DNA of 24,139 nt, taken from NCBI GenBank assembly GCA_044238145.1, contig JBIIDT010000044.1:1-24139 (forward strand). Reading direction: 5' to 3'. This stretch comes from QWPN01 sp044238145. GTDB taxonomy: Bacteria > Planctomycetota > Planctomycetia > Pirellulales > UBA1268. A model generated the notes under the pieces. That model did no database searches. It was not told where the DNA came from and saw only the letters and a list, made by a program, of their open reading frames with translations. Position 1 is the first letter of the stretch. Each line of letters opens with the position of its first letter. This document shows positions 7,629 through 15,374 of this stretch, piece by piece. Position numbers and translations under genes: made by a program.

Positions 7629-8011
7629 GCCCGGTCCTCAACGCGTTCGCGATCCCGCCGCTGTTCGGCAGCCTGCTCTCGGAGCCGGTGAGCGTGGCCC
7701 ACTACCTCGTCGTGGGCGCGATCCTGTTCGTGGCCGGTGTGGTCTGCATGGCCGTGAAGCGGAACGCCCTCGGCGTGCTGATGGGGATCGAACTGGTGCT
7801 CAACGGCGCCAACGTCAACTTCGTCGCCTTTGCCTCGCCGTACCTCCAGGGCGAGGGGGCGAGGGGCCTGGGGCTCGACGGGCAGGTGATCGCGCTGTTC
7901 GTGATCCTCCTGGCGGCGGCCGAGGCCGCGGTTGCCCTGGCGATCGTGCTCAACTTCTACAACAACCACGCCACCGTCGACGTCGACCGCGCCGACGACT
8001 TGAAGGGCTGA
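7625..8011 (+). CDS. nuoK: NADH-quinone oxidoreductase subunit K
   Basis: This 128-residue membrane subunit (ND4L homologue) carries proton-channel glutamates of complex I. Three transmembrane helices are visible. Glu56 in GVLMGIELVLNGANVNFVAF and Glu100 in ILLAAAEAAVALAIVLNFYN correspond to the essential Glu36 and Glu72 of E. coli NuoK. The protein has about 20 extra residues at the N-terminus and a slightly longer loop between the two glutamate helices. GGGAGGAAGG just upstream of the ATG is a strong ribosome-binding site located inside the end of nuoJ. nuoL starts 16 bases after the stop. Confidence 0.96.
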   Translation: MSPVLNAFAIPPLFGSLLSEPVSVAHYLVVGAILFVAGVVCMAVKRNALGVLMGIELVLNGANVNFVAFASPYLQGEGARGLGLDGQVIALFVILLAAAEAAVALAIVLNFYNNHATVDVDRADDLKG

Positions 8012-8027
8012 TCGGACGCCACCCGCC

Positions 8028-10457
8028 ATGGATCTCGCCGCCCAACTCCCGATGCTGCTCGGCCTCGCCTGGCTGGCGCCCCTGGCGTCGTTCGTGGCGA
8101 TCCTGTTCTTCGGGCCGCGGATGGGGCCGCACGGCCGCAACGCAGCGTGGGTGGCGACCGCGGCGATCGTGACGTCGCTCGTGCTCTCCCTGGCGGCCTT
8201 CGTGACCTGGCTGGGGGCGCACCCGGTGACGCCCGCCCACCACGGCGGCGACCACGGGGCGGCCCATGCCGGCGAACACGGCGACGCCCACGCGGGCGAT
8301 CACGCCGCCGCAGCCGGCCATGACACCCATGCCGTCGTGCCGGCCGCCTACGCGGGCGACTGGTACACGCTCTACGAGGGGGGCCGCCTCAGGCTCTCGA
8401 TCGGCTGGTACATCGATGCCCTGACGGTGCTCATGTTCGTGGTGGTGACGTTCATCGCCACCTGCATCCACGTCTACGCCTCGGGCTACATGCACGACGA
8501 GCTGCACGACGTGACCGATCACGAGGTGACGCTCGCCGACGGCCACCACCTCCATCGTCCCGGCCGCTTTCCGCGGTTCTTCCAGGCGCTGTCGCTGTTC
8601 TGCTTCTCGATGCTCGGCATCGTCATCGCCGGCAACCTGGCGATGGTGTTCGTGTTCTGGGAGCTGGTGGGCATCTGCTCCTGGTTCCTGATCGGCTTCT
8701 ACTACGAACGCAAGAGCGCCTCGACGGCCGCCAACAAGGCGTTCATCGTCAACCGGGTGGGCGACTTCGGGATGCTGATCGGCCTGATGGCCCTGTGGGG
8801 TGCGCTGGGCACGCTCCAGTTCGCCGACTCGACCGGCCGCGGTCCCGACGGCGGGGACGTGGTGCAGCCGGGCCTGTTCAGCCTCGTGCGTCCCGCCGCG
8901 ACGGGGCACGCCCTCCAGGTGCCCGACGGGATGGTGAAGTTCGCCGCCGCCACCGAGGTGGCGCAGATCGCCGCCGAGCATGCGGGCAGCCCGGCCGACG
9001 CCGCCAGCGAGATCGCGTCGCGGATCGACGGCTGGCGGTCCGGCGGAGCGGGCGCCTGGCTCTTGTTCATCGCGGGCCTCGGCATCTTCTGCGGCTGCGT
9101 GGGCAAAAGCGCCCAGTTCCCGCTCTTCGTCTGGCTCCCCGACGCGATGGAGGGCCCGACGCCCGTCTCGGCCCTCGTGCACTCGGCGACGATGGTGGCC
9201 GCGGGCGTGTACCTCGTCGGTCGGTTCTTCCCGGTGCTCACGCCCGACGTGCTCCTGGTGATCGCCTACTGCGGCGCGATCACGCTGTTCATCGCCGCCA
9301 CGATCGCGCTGGTCGCCAACGACATCAAGCGGGTGCTCGCCTACTCGACGGTCAGCCAGCTCGGCTACATGATGCTCGCCCTGGGCGTCGGCGGCTGGGT
9401 GGCGGGCCTGTTCCACCTCGTGACCCACGCCTTCTTCAAGAGCCTGCTGTTCCTCTGCTCGGGCTCGGTGATCCACGCCTGCCACACCAACGACATGCGG
9501 AAGATGGGCGGCCTCGCCAAGGTCATGCCCTCCACGGCGGCCACCATGCTCGTCGGCTGCCTGGCGATCATCGGCGCCGGGATCCCGTTCGTCTTCGGTC
9601 TCTCCGGCTACTACTCGAAGGACGCGATCCTCGCCCAGGCGCTCTCCTTCTCCCAGGTCAACCCGCGGCATTCGATCCTCTTCCTCGCCGTCGCCGGAGG
9701 GGCGTTCCTGACCGCGTTCTACATGTTCCGCCTGTGGTTCATGACGTTCGCCGGCAAGCCCCGCGACCACCACGTCGCCGAGCATGCCCACGAGTCGCCG
9801 GCGGTGATGGTCACGCCGCTGATCGTGCTCGCGGTGCTCGCCGTCGTGGCGGGCTGGACGCTGCCCGGCGGCTTCGGGATCGCGAACCTGCTCGAGCAGG
9901 CCCGGCCGGCCGGCACGGCGGAGGGCTTCGCGTTGGGCGGCGTCACGATCCCCGCGGAGCACGAGAGCCACGAGGGGGCGATCCACGTCACCGCCACGCT
10001 GACCGCGTTCGCGACCGCCCTGGCCGGCGTGCTGCTCGCCGCCGCCATGTATCTCAGGCGGATCATCTCGCCGGACGTCGTGGCGACCATCTTCCGCCCC
10101 GTCTACACCTTCCTCGCCAACCGCTGGTACTTCGACGAGATCTACCACGCCCTGTTCGTGATGCCGGCCCACGGGATCGCCCACCTCGCCAGCTGGATCG
10201 ACAAGAGCCTGATCGACGGCCTGATCAACGGCCTCGCCTGGGGGGCCCGGCAGCTGGCCGGCATCGACGCCTGGATCGACCGCACGCTCGTCGACGGCCT
10301 GGTCAACGCCACGGCCAACGCCACCTGGACCGCCGGCCTCGAGCTCAAGAAGCTGCAGACCGGCCGCCTGCGGCAGTACGTGATGTTCATCGCCGTGGGC
10401 ACCGTGGCCCTGTTCGTCCTGGCCAGCATGCTCTTCAAGTCGTCATTCGCCGGCTGA
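8028..10457 (+). CDS. nuoL: NADH-quinone oxidoreductase subunit L with histidine-rich and other insertions
   Basis: This is the distal antiporter-like proton-pumping subunit, ending in the long lateral helix. At 809 residues it is well above the usual 610-660. The antiporter core is intact: Glu212 in FVFWELVGICSWFLIGF, Lys360 in GCVGKSAQFPLFVWLPDAME and GPTPVSALVHSATMVAAGVY. Later come NDIKRVLAYSTVSQLGYMM and FHLVTHAFFKSLLFLCSGSV. Three extra segments stand out. Residues 65-101 contain ten histidines (repeated GDH/AHAG units) in the loop before helix 3. Residues 156-180 contain six histidines. About 75 residues (265-342) precede the helix bearing Lys360. By family topology the first is on the periplasmic side. 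Downstream, nuoM starts after 46 bases. Confidence 0.96.
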   Translation: MDLAAQLPMLLGLAWLAPLASFVAILFFGPRMGPHGRNAAWVATAAIVTSLVLSLAAFVTWLGAHPVTPAHHGGDHGAAHAGEHGDAHAGDHAAAAGHDTHAVVPAAYAGDWYTLYEGGRLRLSIGWYIDALTVLMFVVVTFIATCIHVYASGYMHDELHDVTDHEVTLADGHHLHRPGRFPRFFQALSLFCFSMLGIVIAGNLAMVFVFWELVGICSWFLIGFYYERKSASTAANKAFIVNRVGDFGMLIGLMALWGALGTLQFADSTGRGPDGGDVVQPGLFSLVRPAATGHALQVPDGMVKFAAATEVAQIAAEHAGSPADAASEIASRIDGWRSGGAGAWLLFIAGLGIFCGCVGKSAQFPLFVWLPDAMEGPTPVSALVHSATMVAAGVYLVGRFFPVLTPDVLLVIAYCGAITLFIAATIALVANDIKRVLAYSTVSQLGYMMLALGVGGWVAGLFHLVTHAFFKSLLFLCSGSVIHACHTNDMRKMGGLAKVMPSTAATMLVGCLAIIGAGIPFVFGLSGYYSKDAILAQALSFSQVNPRHSILFLAVAGGAFLTAFYMFRLWFMTFAGKPRDHHVAEHAHESPAVMVTPLIVLAVLAVVAGWTLPGGFGIANLLEQARPAGTAEGFALGGVTIPAEHESHEGAIHVTATLTAFATALAGVLLAAAMYLRRIISPDVVATIFRPVYTFLANRWYFDEIYHALFVMPAHGIAHLASWIDKSLIDGLINGLAWGARQLAGIDAWIDRTLVDGLVNATANATWTAGLELKKLQTGRLRQYVMFIAVGTVALFVLASMLFKSSFAG

Positions 10458-10503
10458 CGCCGGCCTCCACCACCAGCAACCGGAACCCGAACGGACCCCA
10501 GCC

Positions 10504-12297
10504 ATGCCCCCCGTCGACTCCCTCGCCCAGCCCGCCCTCTGGCCCCTCACGGCGATCGTCTTCCTGCCGGCCCTGGTGGCGTCGCTGCTCGCCCTGCCGA
10601 TCATCCCCAGGGCCCGCGAGGAGGCCATCCGCTGGATCACGCTGCTCACGACCGCGGTCGTGTTCGTGCTCTCGCTGTGGATGGCCTGGCCGACGCTGTT
10701 CGGGGCCGCCGGCCCGGGGCAGTTCGCCGTCGGCGAGGCGGCCATGCAGGGGATCGTGAAGAAGCCCTGGATCCCGGCCTTCAACATCGAGTACCTGCTC
10801 GGCGTGGACGGCATCAGCATGCCGCTGGTCGTGCTCACCACCTTCCTGTCGATGCTCGCGGCGGCGGCCAGCTGGCCGATCACCAAGCACGTGAAGGCCT
10901 ACCACGTGCTCTTCCTGCTGCTCGTGACCGGCATGCTCGGCGTGTTCGTGTCGCTCGACTTCTTCCTGTTCTACGTGTTCTGGGAGGTGATGCTCCTGCC
11001 GATGTACTTCCTGATCGGCATCTGGGGCGGCCCGCGCCGCGAGTACGCGGCGATCAAGTTCTTCCTGTACACGCTGCTCGGCAGCGTGCTCATGCTGCTC
11101 GCCGTGCTGATGCTGTATTTCACGAGCGACCTGCGGATGCTCTCGCCCGAGCAGCTCCAGGCGGCCCACGTCATCGCGCCCGGCCTCGACGCCGCGGCCG
11201 TGGCCGACGCCGCGAACGTCATCAAGACGGCGAAGGATCCGGTCCACACCTTCAACCTCCTCGCCCTGGCGCAGCTCGGCCAGCTTCCCCAGTCGCCGTT
11301 CGCGGCGGTGAACCTGTGGGGCATGTCGCTCGAGACCTGGGCCTTCCTGCTGCTGCTCATCGGCTTCGTGATCAAGGTGCCGGTGGTGCCCGTGCACACC
11401 TGGCTCCCCGACGCCCACGTCGAGGCGCCGACGCCGATCTCGATGATCCTCGCCGGCGTGCTCCTCAAGCTCGGCGGCTACGGCATCCTGCGGATCTGCT
11501 ATCCCGTGTGCCCGGGGGCCGGCCTCACGCTCGCGTGGCTGGTGTGCGGGCTGGGCGTGGTGTCGATGGTGTACGGGGCCTTCGCCGCCCTGGCCCAGAA
11601 GGACTTCAAGCGGATGGTGGCCTACAGTTCGGTGAGCCACATGGGCTACGTGATGCTCGGCCTCGGCGTGTGGAGCGCCGTGGCGGGCAACGAGTTCCGC
11701 TGGGACGCTTGGGCCCAGGGCGTAAATGGCGCCATGTTCCAGATGCTGGCCCACGGCATCTCGTCGGCCGGGATGTTCTTCATGGTCGGCGTGCTCTACG
11801 ACCGCGTGCACCACCGCAACCTCGAGGAGTTCGGCGGCATCTTCAACCGCATGCCCGTCTACTCGGGCCTGGCCGTGGCGGTGTTCTTCGCCGGTCTCGG
11901 TCTGCCGGGCCTGTGCGGCTTCATCGGCGAGGTGCTCGTCACGCTCTCGTCGTGGAACTACAGCCGCGTGCTCGCCGTGATCTCCGCCTTCACCGTGATC
12001 CTCACCGCGGGCTACATCCTGTGGGCGATCCAGCGGGTCTACCTGGGGGCCGAATACAAGGGCCCGCACGGCGACCACCTGACGCCGATGACCGGCCGGG
12101 AACTGGCGATCGCGGCGCCGCTCGTGTTCTTCGCGATCTTGTTCGGCGTCGCCCCGCAGTTGATCTTCAACTACGTCACCCCGACGGTGAACCGGCAGGT
12201 CGAGACGCTGGCCGACTGGACCCGCCGTGTGCGGCCCGACGCGCCGGCGGCGCAGCCCGCCCTCGCCGCCGCTCCCGCCACTCCCGTGGCCCGCTGA
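10504..12297 (+). CDS. nuoM: NADH-quinone oxidoreductase subunit M
   Basis: This 597-residue antiporter-like proton-pumping subunit (ND4 homologue) contains the expected charged residues. Glu161 lies in LFYVFWEVMLLPMYFLIGIW. Lys291 lies in IKVPVVPVHTWLPDAHVEAP, which continues into TPISMILAGVLLKLGGYGIL. The segment KDFKRMVAYSSVSHMGYVML is also typical. It exceeds E. coli NuoM (about 509 residues), mainly through a hydrophilic insertion of roughly 60 residues at 209-270, between two core helices. A short alanine/proline-rich tail follows the last helix. It lies between nuoL and nuoN in the usual order; nuoN follows after 18 bases. Confidence 0.96.
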   Translation: MPPVDSLAQPALWPLTAIVFLPALVASLLALPIIPRAREEAIRWITLLTTAVVFVLSLWMAWPTLFGAAGPGQFAVGEAAMQGIVKKPWIPAFNIEYLLGVDGISMPLVVLTTFLSMLAAAASWPITKHVKAYHVLFLLLVTGMLGVFVSLDFFLFYVFWEVMLLPMYFLIGIWGGPRREYAAIKFFLYTLLGSVLMLLAVLMLYFTSDLRMLSPEQLQAAHVIAPGLDAAAVADAANVIKTAKDPVHTFNLLALAQLGQLPQSPFAAVNLWGMSLETWAFLLLLIGFVIKVPVVPVHTWLPDAHVEAPTPISMILAGVLLKLGGYGILRICYPVCPGAGLTLAWLVCGLGVVSMVYGAFAALAQKDFKRMVAYSSVSHMGYVMLGLGVWSAVAGNEFRWDAWAQGVNGAMFQMLAHGISSAGMFFMVGVLYDRVHHRNLEEFGGIFNRMPVYSGLAVAVFFAGLGLPGLCGFIGEVLVTLSSWNYSRVLAVISAFTVILTAGYILWAIQRVYLGAEYKGPHGDHLTPMTGRELAIAAPLVFFAILFGVAPQLIFNYVTPTVNRQVETLADWTRRVRPDAPAAQPALAAAPATPVAR

Positions 12298-12315
12298 TTC
12301 GGAGACAGGACCACC

Positions 12316-13953
12316 GTGGACATCGGATCCCTCATCACCGGCACGCTCAACGACACGCTCGCCGTGTCGCTGCCGCTGTTTCGCGTCGAGCTTGCGATCG
12401 CGGCCACGGTCGTCCTCCTGCTCCTGTGCCGGATGCTGCCCGTGCTGCGACACGCCGACTCGGCGGTCATCGCCTTCGGCGGGGCGGCCTTCGCGCTGTG
12501 GTACGCCTGGTGCGACCTACGGGGCCTGCCCGGCTCGCCGTGGCTGCTGGCCGACGCGGTCGCGTCGCCGGCGCGGCAGGAATTGTTCGGCGGCCTCGTC
12601 GTCTTCGACTCCCTGACGGCCGCGATCCGGTTGCTGCTCGCCGGGTTCCTCGTGCTCTACATCCTGTTCACGAAGGTCTCGGGCATCCCCGACCGCGAGG
12701 ACGGGGCCGACTTCTACACGCTCGTGCTCGGCGGCGTCCTCGGCATGTGCCTGATGGTCTCGGCCAACCACCTGCTGATGGTGTTCATGGCGGTGGAGAT
12801 GGCGAGCGTGCCCTCCTACGCCCTGGCCGCGATCCTCAAGGGTCGCAAGGCCGCCTCCGAGGCGGGCCTGAAGTACGCCGTCTACGGTGCCGGGGCGGCC
12901 GGCATCATGCTCTACGGCATCAGCCTCCTGGCCGGCGTGCTCGGCACCTGCCACCTGCCGAGCATGGCCGCGGAACTCGCCCGGCTCGTCGGTGAGGGGG
13001 GCGCGGGCGGCGAGGTGATGGTGCTCGCCCTTGGTGGGCTGATGGTGGCCGTGGGCCTCGCCTTCAAGCTCTCGGCGGTGCCGTTCCACTTCTGGTGCCC
13101 CGACGTCTTCGAGGGGGCCGCGGCCGAGGTTGGGGCCTTCCTGTCCGTGGCCAGCAAGGCGGCCGCGGTGGGCCTGCTCCTGCGCCTGGCCTTTGGTCTC
13201 GGCACGACCGAAACGGGTCAGGCGGTCGCGGCCGCTGGCCTGGCCGACGTCCGGCACTTCATGGTCTACGTGATCGGGCTGATGGCCGCGGTCACCTGCA
13301 CGCTCGGCAACCTGGCCGCCTACGGCCAGACGAACATGAAGCGGCTGCTCGCCTATTCGACCGTCGCCCACGCGGGCTACCTGATGATGGGAGCGGCGGC
13401 GGCCGTGGCCCTGATGGGCGTGGAGCCGGAGGCCGCGCGGCGGGCCGTCGGGGCGCTCGTCTTCTACCTCGCGACCTACCTGTTCATGAACCTCGCCGCC
13501 TTCGCCATCGTGGCCCTGCTGCGGAATCGGCTGCGGAGCGAGGAGATCGCGGCTTACGCCGGGCTCGTGCGGTCGAGCCCCGGGATCGTGGTCGCCACGG
13601 CCGTCGTGCTCGTGAGCCTGATCGGCCTGCCGCCGCTGGCTGGCTTCGTCTCGAAGTTCCTCGTCTTCTCGTCGCTCGCCGAGGCGATCCAGGCGGGCGC
13701 CGAGAAGCCGCTGATGCTCGTGCTGCTCGTCGTCGGGGGCTTCAACACGGTGATCAGCCTGTTCTACTACCTCCGCGTGCTGAAGGTGATGACCTTCGAC
13801 CCGCCGCCGGCCGACCGGGTCGGCGAGGCCTTCCCGCTCGTCTCGCTGCCCGGCGCCGTGGTCACGGCCCTGGCCGTTCCGGTGCTGCTCCTCGGCCTCT
13901 TCTGGAGCGGCCTCTACGCCGCGGCCCAGCTCGCGGGCTCCTTCGCCGGCTAG
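12316..13953 (+). CDS. nuoN: NADH-quinone oxidoreductase subunit N
   Basis: This 545-residue antiporter-like proton-pumping subunit (ND2 homologue) lies closest to the quinone arm. The conserved glutamate is in VFMAVEMASVPSYALAAILK, and EAGLKYAVYGAGAAGIMLYG follows. The lysine-bearing helix is FKLSAVPFHFWCPDVFEGA. TNMKRLLAYSTVAHAGYLMM matches the second half of the antiporter repeat. Translation begins with GTG at 12316; AGGA lies five bases upstream (12307-12310) and no better ATG fits. It ends the nuo operon. The next, unrelated gene uses AGGA overlapping the nuoN stop as its ribosome-binding site. Confidence 0.96.
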   Translation: MDIGSLITGTLNDTLAVSLPLFRVELAIAATVVLLLLCRMLPVLRHADSAVIAFGGAAFALWYAWCDLRGLPGSPWLLADAVASPARQELFGGLVVFDSLTAAIRLLLAGFLVLYILFTKVSGIPDREDGADFYTLVLGGVLGMCLMVSANHLLMVFMAVEMASVPSYALAAILKGRKAASEAGLKYAVYGAGAAGIMLYGISLLAGVLGTCHLPSMAAELARLVGEGGAGGEVMVLALGGLMVAVGLAFKLSAVPFHFWCPDVFEGAAAEVGAFLSVASKAAAVGLLLRLAFGLGTTETGQAVAAAGLADVRHFMVYVIGLMAAVTCTLGNLAAYGQTNMKRLLAYSTVAHAGYLMMGAAAAVALMGVEPEAARRAVGALVFYLATYLFMNLAAFAIVALLRNRLRSEEIAAYAGLVRSSPGIVVATAVVLVSLIGLPPLAGFVSKFLVFSSLAEAIQAGAEKPLMLVLLVVGGFNTVISLFYYLRVLKVMTFDPPPADRVGEAFPLVSLPGAVVTALAVPVLLLGLFWSGLYAAAQLAGSFAG

Positions 13954-13962
13954 GAACTCACC

Positions 13963-14403
13963 ATGGCCTCCGCCCCGCTCCGCCGCCTCGTCGCCGCCCT
14001 CGAGTCGACGTTGCCGATGTATGTCTCCGATTCCGGCATCTGGTCCTACCCGGGCCCGGAGGCGACCAAGCTCGCGCTCGCCGATCTCGTCAGCGACCAC
14101 AAGAGCCTGCTCGACCGGGCCCGCACGGTGCTTGCCGAGCGGGAGGTGGCGGCGCCGCGGACGGCGTACCCGCTCTCGTTCACGGCCCTGCACGACGTCG
14201 ACCTCACGAACCTCCTGCCCAGGGTGATCGACGGCCTCAAGTCGCAGATCGCCACGCTCGAGACGGTCGCCGCGGCGGCCGGCGACGACGCCACGGCCAC
14301 CGAACTGGCCCGCGAGGCCGTGGACACCAACCGCCGCCACGCCGACCGGCTCGAGCAGCTCGTCGCCAAAAGCCGCGCGGGGCTGGTGGCCACGAAGCCC
14401 TGA
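13963..14403 (+). CDS. Small helical protein of unknown function, coupled to nuoN
   Basis: I do not recognise this 146-residue protein. It has no signal peptide or membrane segment and appears almost wholly helical. Helical segments are about 40-62 (ADLVSDHKSLLDRARTVLAE), 72-102 (FTALHDVDLTNLLPRVIDGL onward) and 106-138 (ATATELAREAVDTNRRHADR). The spacing of three or four long helices with scattered His, Asp and Glu residues resembles a four-helix bundle such as a ferritin-like or DUF-type protein. No complete metal-binding motif can be assigned. The ATG is nine bases after the nuoN stop, with AGGA overlapping that stop, so it is very likely cotranscribed and translationally coupled with complex I. 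A role in complex I assembly or metal supply is only a suggestion from position. Confidence 0.8.
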   Translation: MASAPLRRLVAALESTLPMYVSDSGIWSYPGPEATKLALADLVSDHKSLLDRARTVLAEREVAAPRTAYPLSFTALHDVDLTNLLPRVIDGLKSQIATLETVAAAAGDDATATELAREAVDTNRRHADRLEQLVAKSRAGLVATKP

Positions 14404-14463
14404 CGCCACTCCGGGTCGGTGTGGTCCCCCCGGGCTCGCCGACGAGCGGCGCGAAAGCCACCG

Positions 14464-14492
14464 TGGACTTTTCCGGCGCGCGTAGCGATAAC
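14464..14492 (+). promoter_or_regulatory. Weak candidate promoter of tatD
   Basis: TGGACT (14464-14469) and GATAAC (14487-14492) are separated by 17 bases, each with four of six consensus matches. Transcription would begin only a few bases before the tatD ATG at 14502, giving an almost leaderless message. That fits the absence of a clear ribosome-binding site. The match is weak and could be chance. Confidence 0.25.
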
Positions 14493-14501
14493 TCGCGGCG
14501 C

Positions 14502-15287
14502 ATGACTACGCCCCATCTCTTCGACAGCCACTGCCACCTCGACCCGATGCGGTTCGGGGCCGAACTGCCCGACGTGCTGGCTCGCGCCCGGGCCGCCGGC
14601 GTGACGGGCATGACGGTGATCGGCACCCGGGCCGCCGACAGCGAGGCGGCGGCGGAACTCGCCGGCCGGGAGCCGGGCGTCGTGGCCGCCGCGGGCATCC
14701 ATCCCAACGACGTCGCCGAGGCCGAGCCGGGCGAGTGGGACCGGATCGTGCGGCTCGCCGAGTCGGGCCGCGTGGCGGCGATCGGCGAGACGGGGCTCGA
14801 CTGGTATCGCACGACGGCGCCCGCGGAGTTGCAGCGGGAGTATTTCGACCGGCACCTGGAGCTCGCCCGGCGGCTGTCGCTGCCGGTCGTGATCCACACC
14901 CGCGACAGCATCCGCGACGTGCTCGACACGCTCCGGGCGGCGATCGCCCGCGGGCCGCTGGCGGCCGTGCTGCACGCCTTCACCGGCACCGCGGTCGAGG
15001 CGGCCGAGGCCCTCGAGCTCGGCTGCCATCTGGGCTTCGCGGGGATGGCGACCTTCCGCTCGTCGGCCGCGCTTCGCGAGGTGGCGAAGACGGTGCCGCT
15101 CGACCGGCTGCTGGTGGAGACCGACAGCCCGTTCCTGTCGCCGGAGCCGCTCCGGGGCAAACGGAACGAGCCGGCCAACGTCGTCCACACGGCCCGCTGC
15201 CTGGGCCTGGCCCGCGGCGAGCCGTTCGACGCGTTCGCGGCCGCCACCACGGCCAACGCCCGCCGGGTCTTCGGCTGCCGGGCCTGA
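14502..15287 (+). CDS. tatD: TatD-family metal-dependent DNase/hydrolase
   Basis: This 261-residue cytoplasmic TIM-barrel metallohydrolase is related to TatD/YcfH, which have 3'-5' exonuclease or deoxyribonuclease activity in DNA repair and turnover. All metal-site motifs are present. HxH is in LFDSHCHLD (His10, His12), the bridging glutamate in AIGETGLDWY, and histidines in VIHTRDS and LHAFTG. The catalytic aspartate is in LLVETDSPFLSP. GKRNEPANV, typical of the family, follows. The ATG at 14502 gives the standard N-terminus. It starts 98 bases after the preceding gene and ends 87 bases before the DUF2339 gene, so it may lead that operon or stand alone. Confidence 0.95.
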   Translation: MTTPHLFDSHCHLDPMRFGAELPDVLARARAAGVTGMTVIGTRAADSEAAAELAGREPGVVAAAGIHPNDVAEAEPGEWDRIVRLAESGRVAAIGETGLDWYRTTAPAELQREYFDRHLELARRLSLPVVIHTRDSIRDVLDTLRAAIARGPLAAVLHAFTGTAVEAAEALELGCHLGFAGMATFRSSAALREVAKTVPLDRLLVETDSPFLSPEPLRGKRNEPANVVHTARCLGLARGEPFDAFAAATTANARRVFGCRA

Positions 15288-15374
15288 CGGCGACGTCCCG
15301 CCGGCCGCCCGCGGCGGAGGCTACCATTGGAGCCGGCCGGGCCGCACTCCGTGGCCGGCTGGAGTGGCTGCGTG

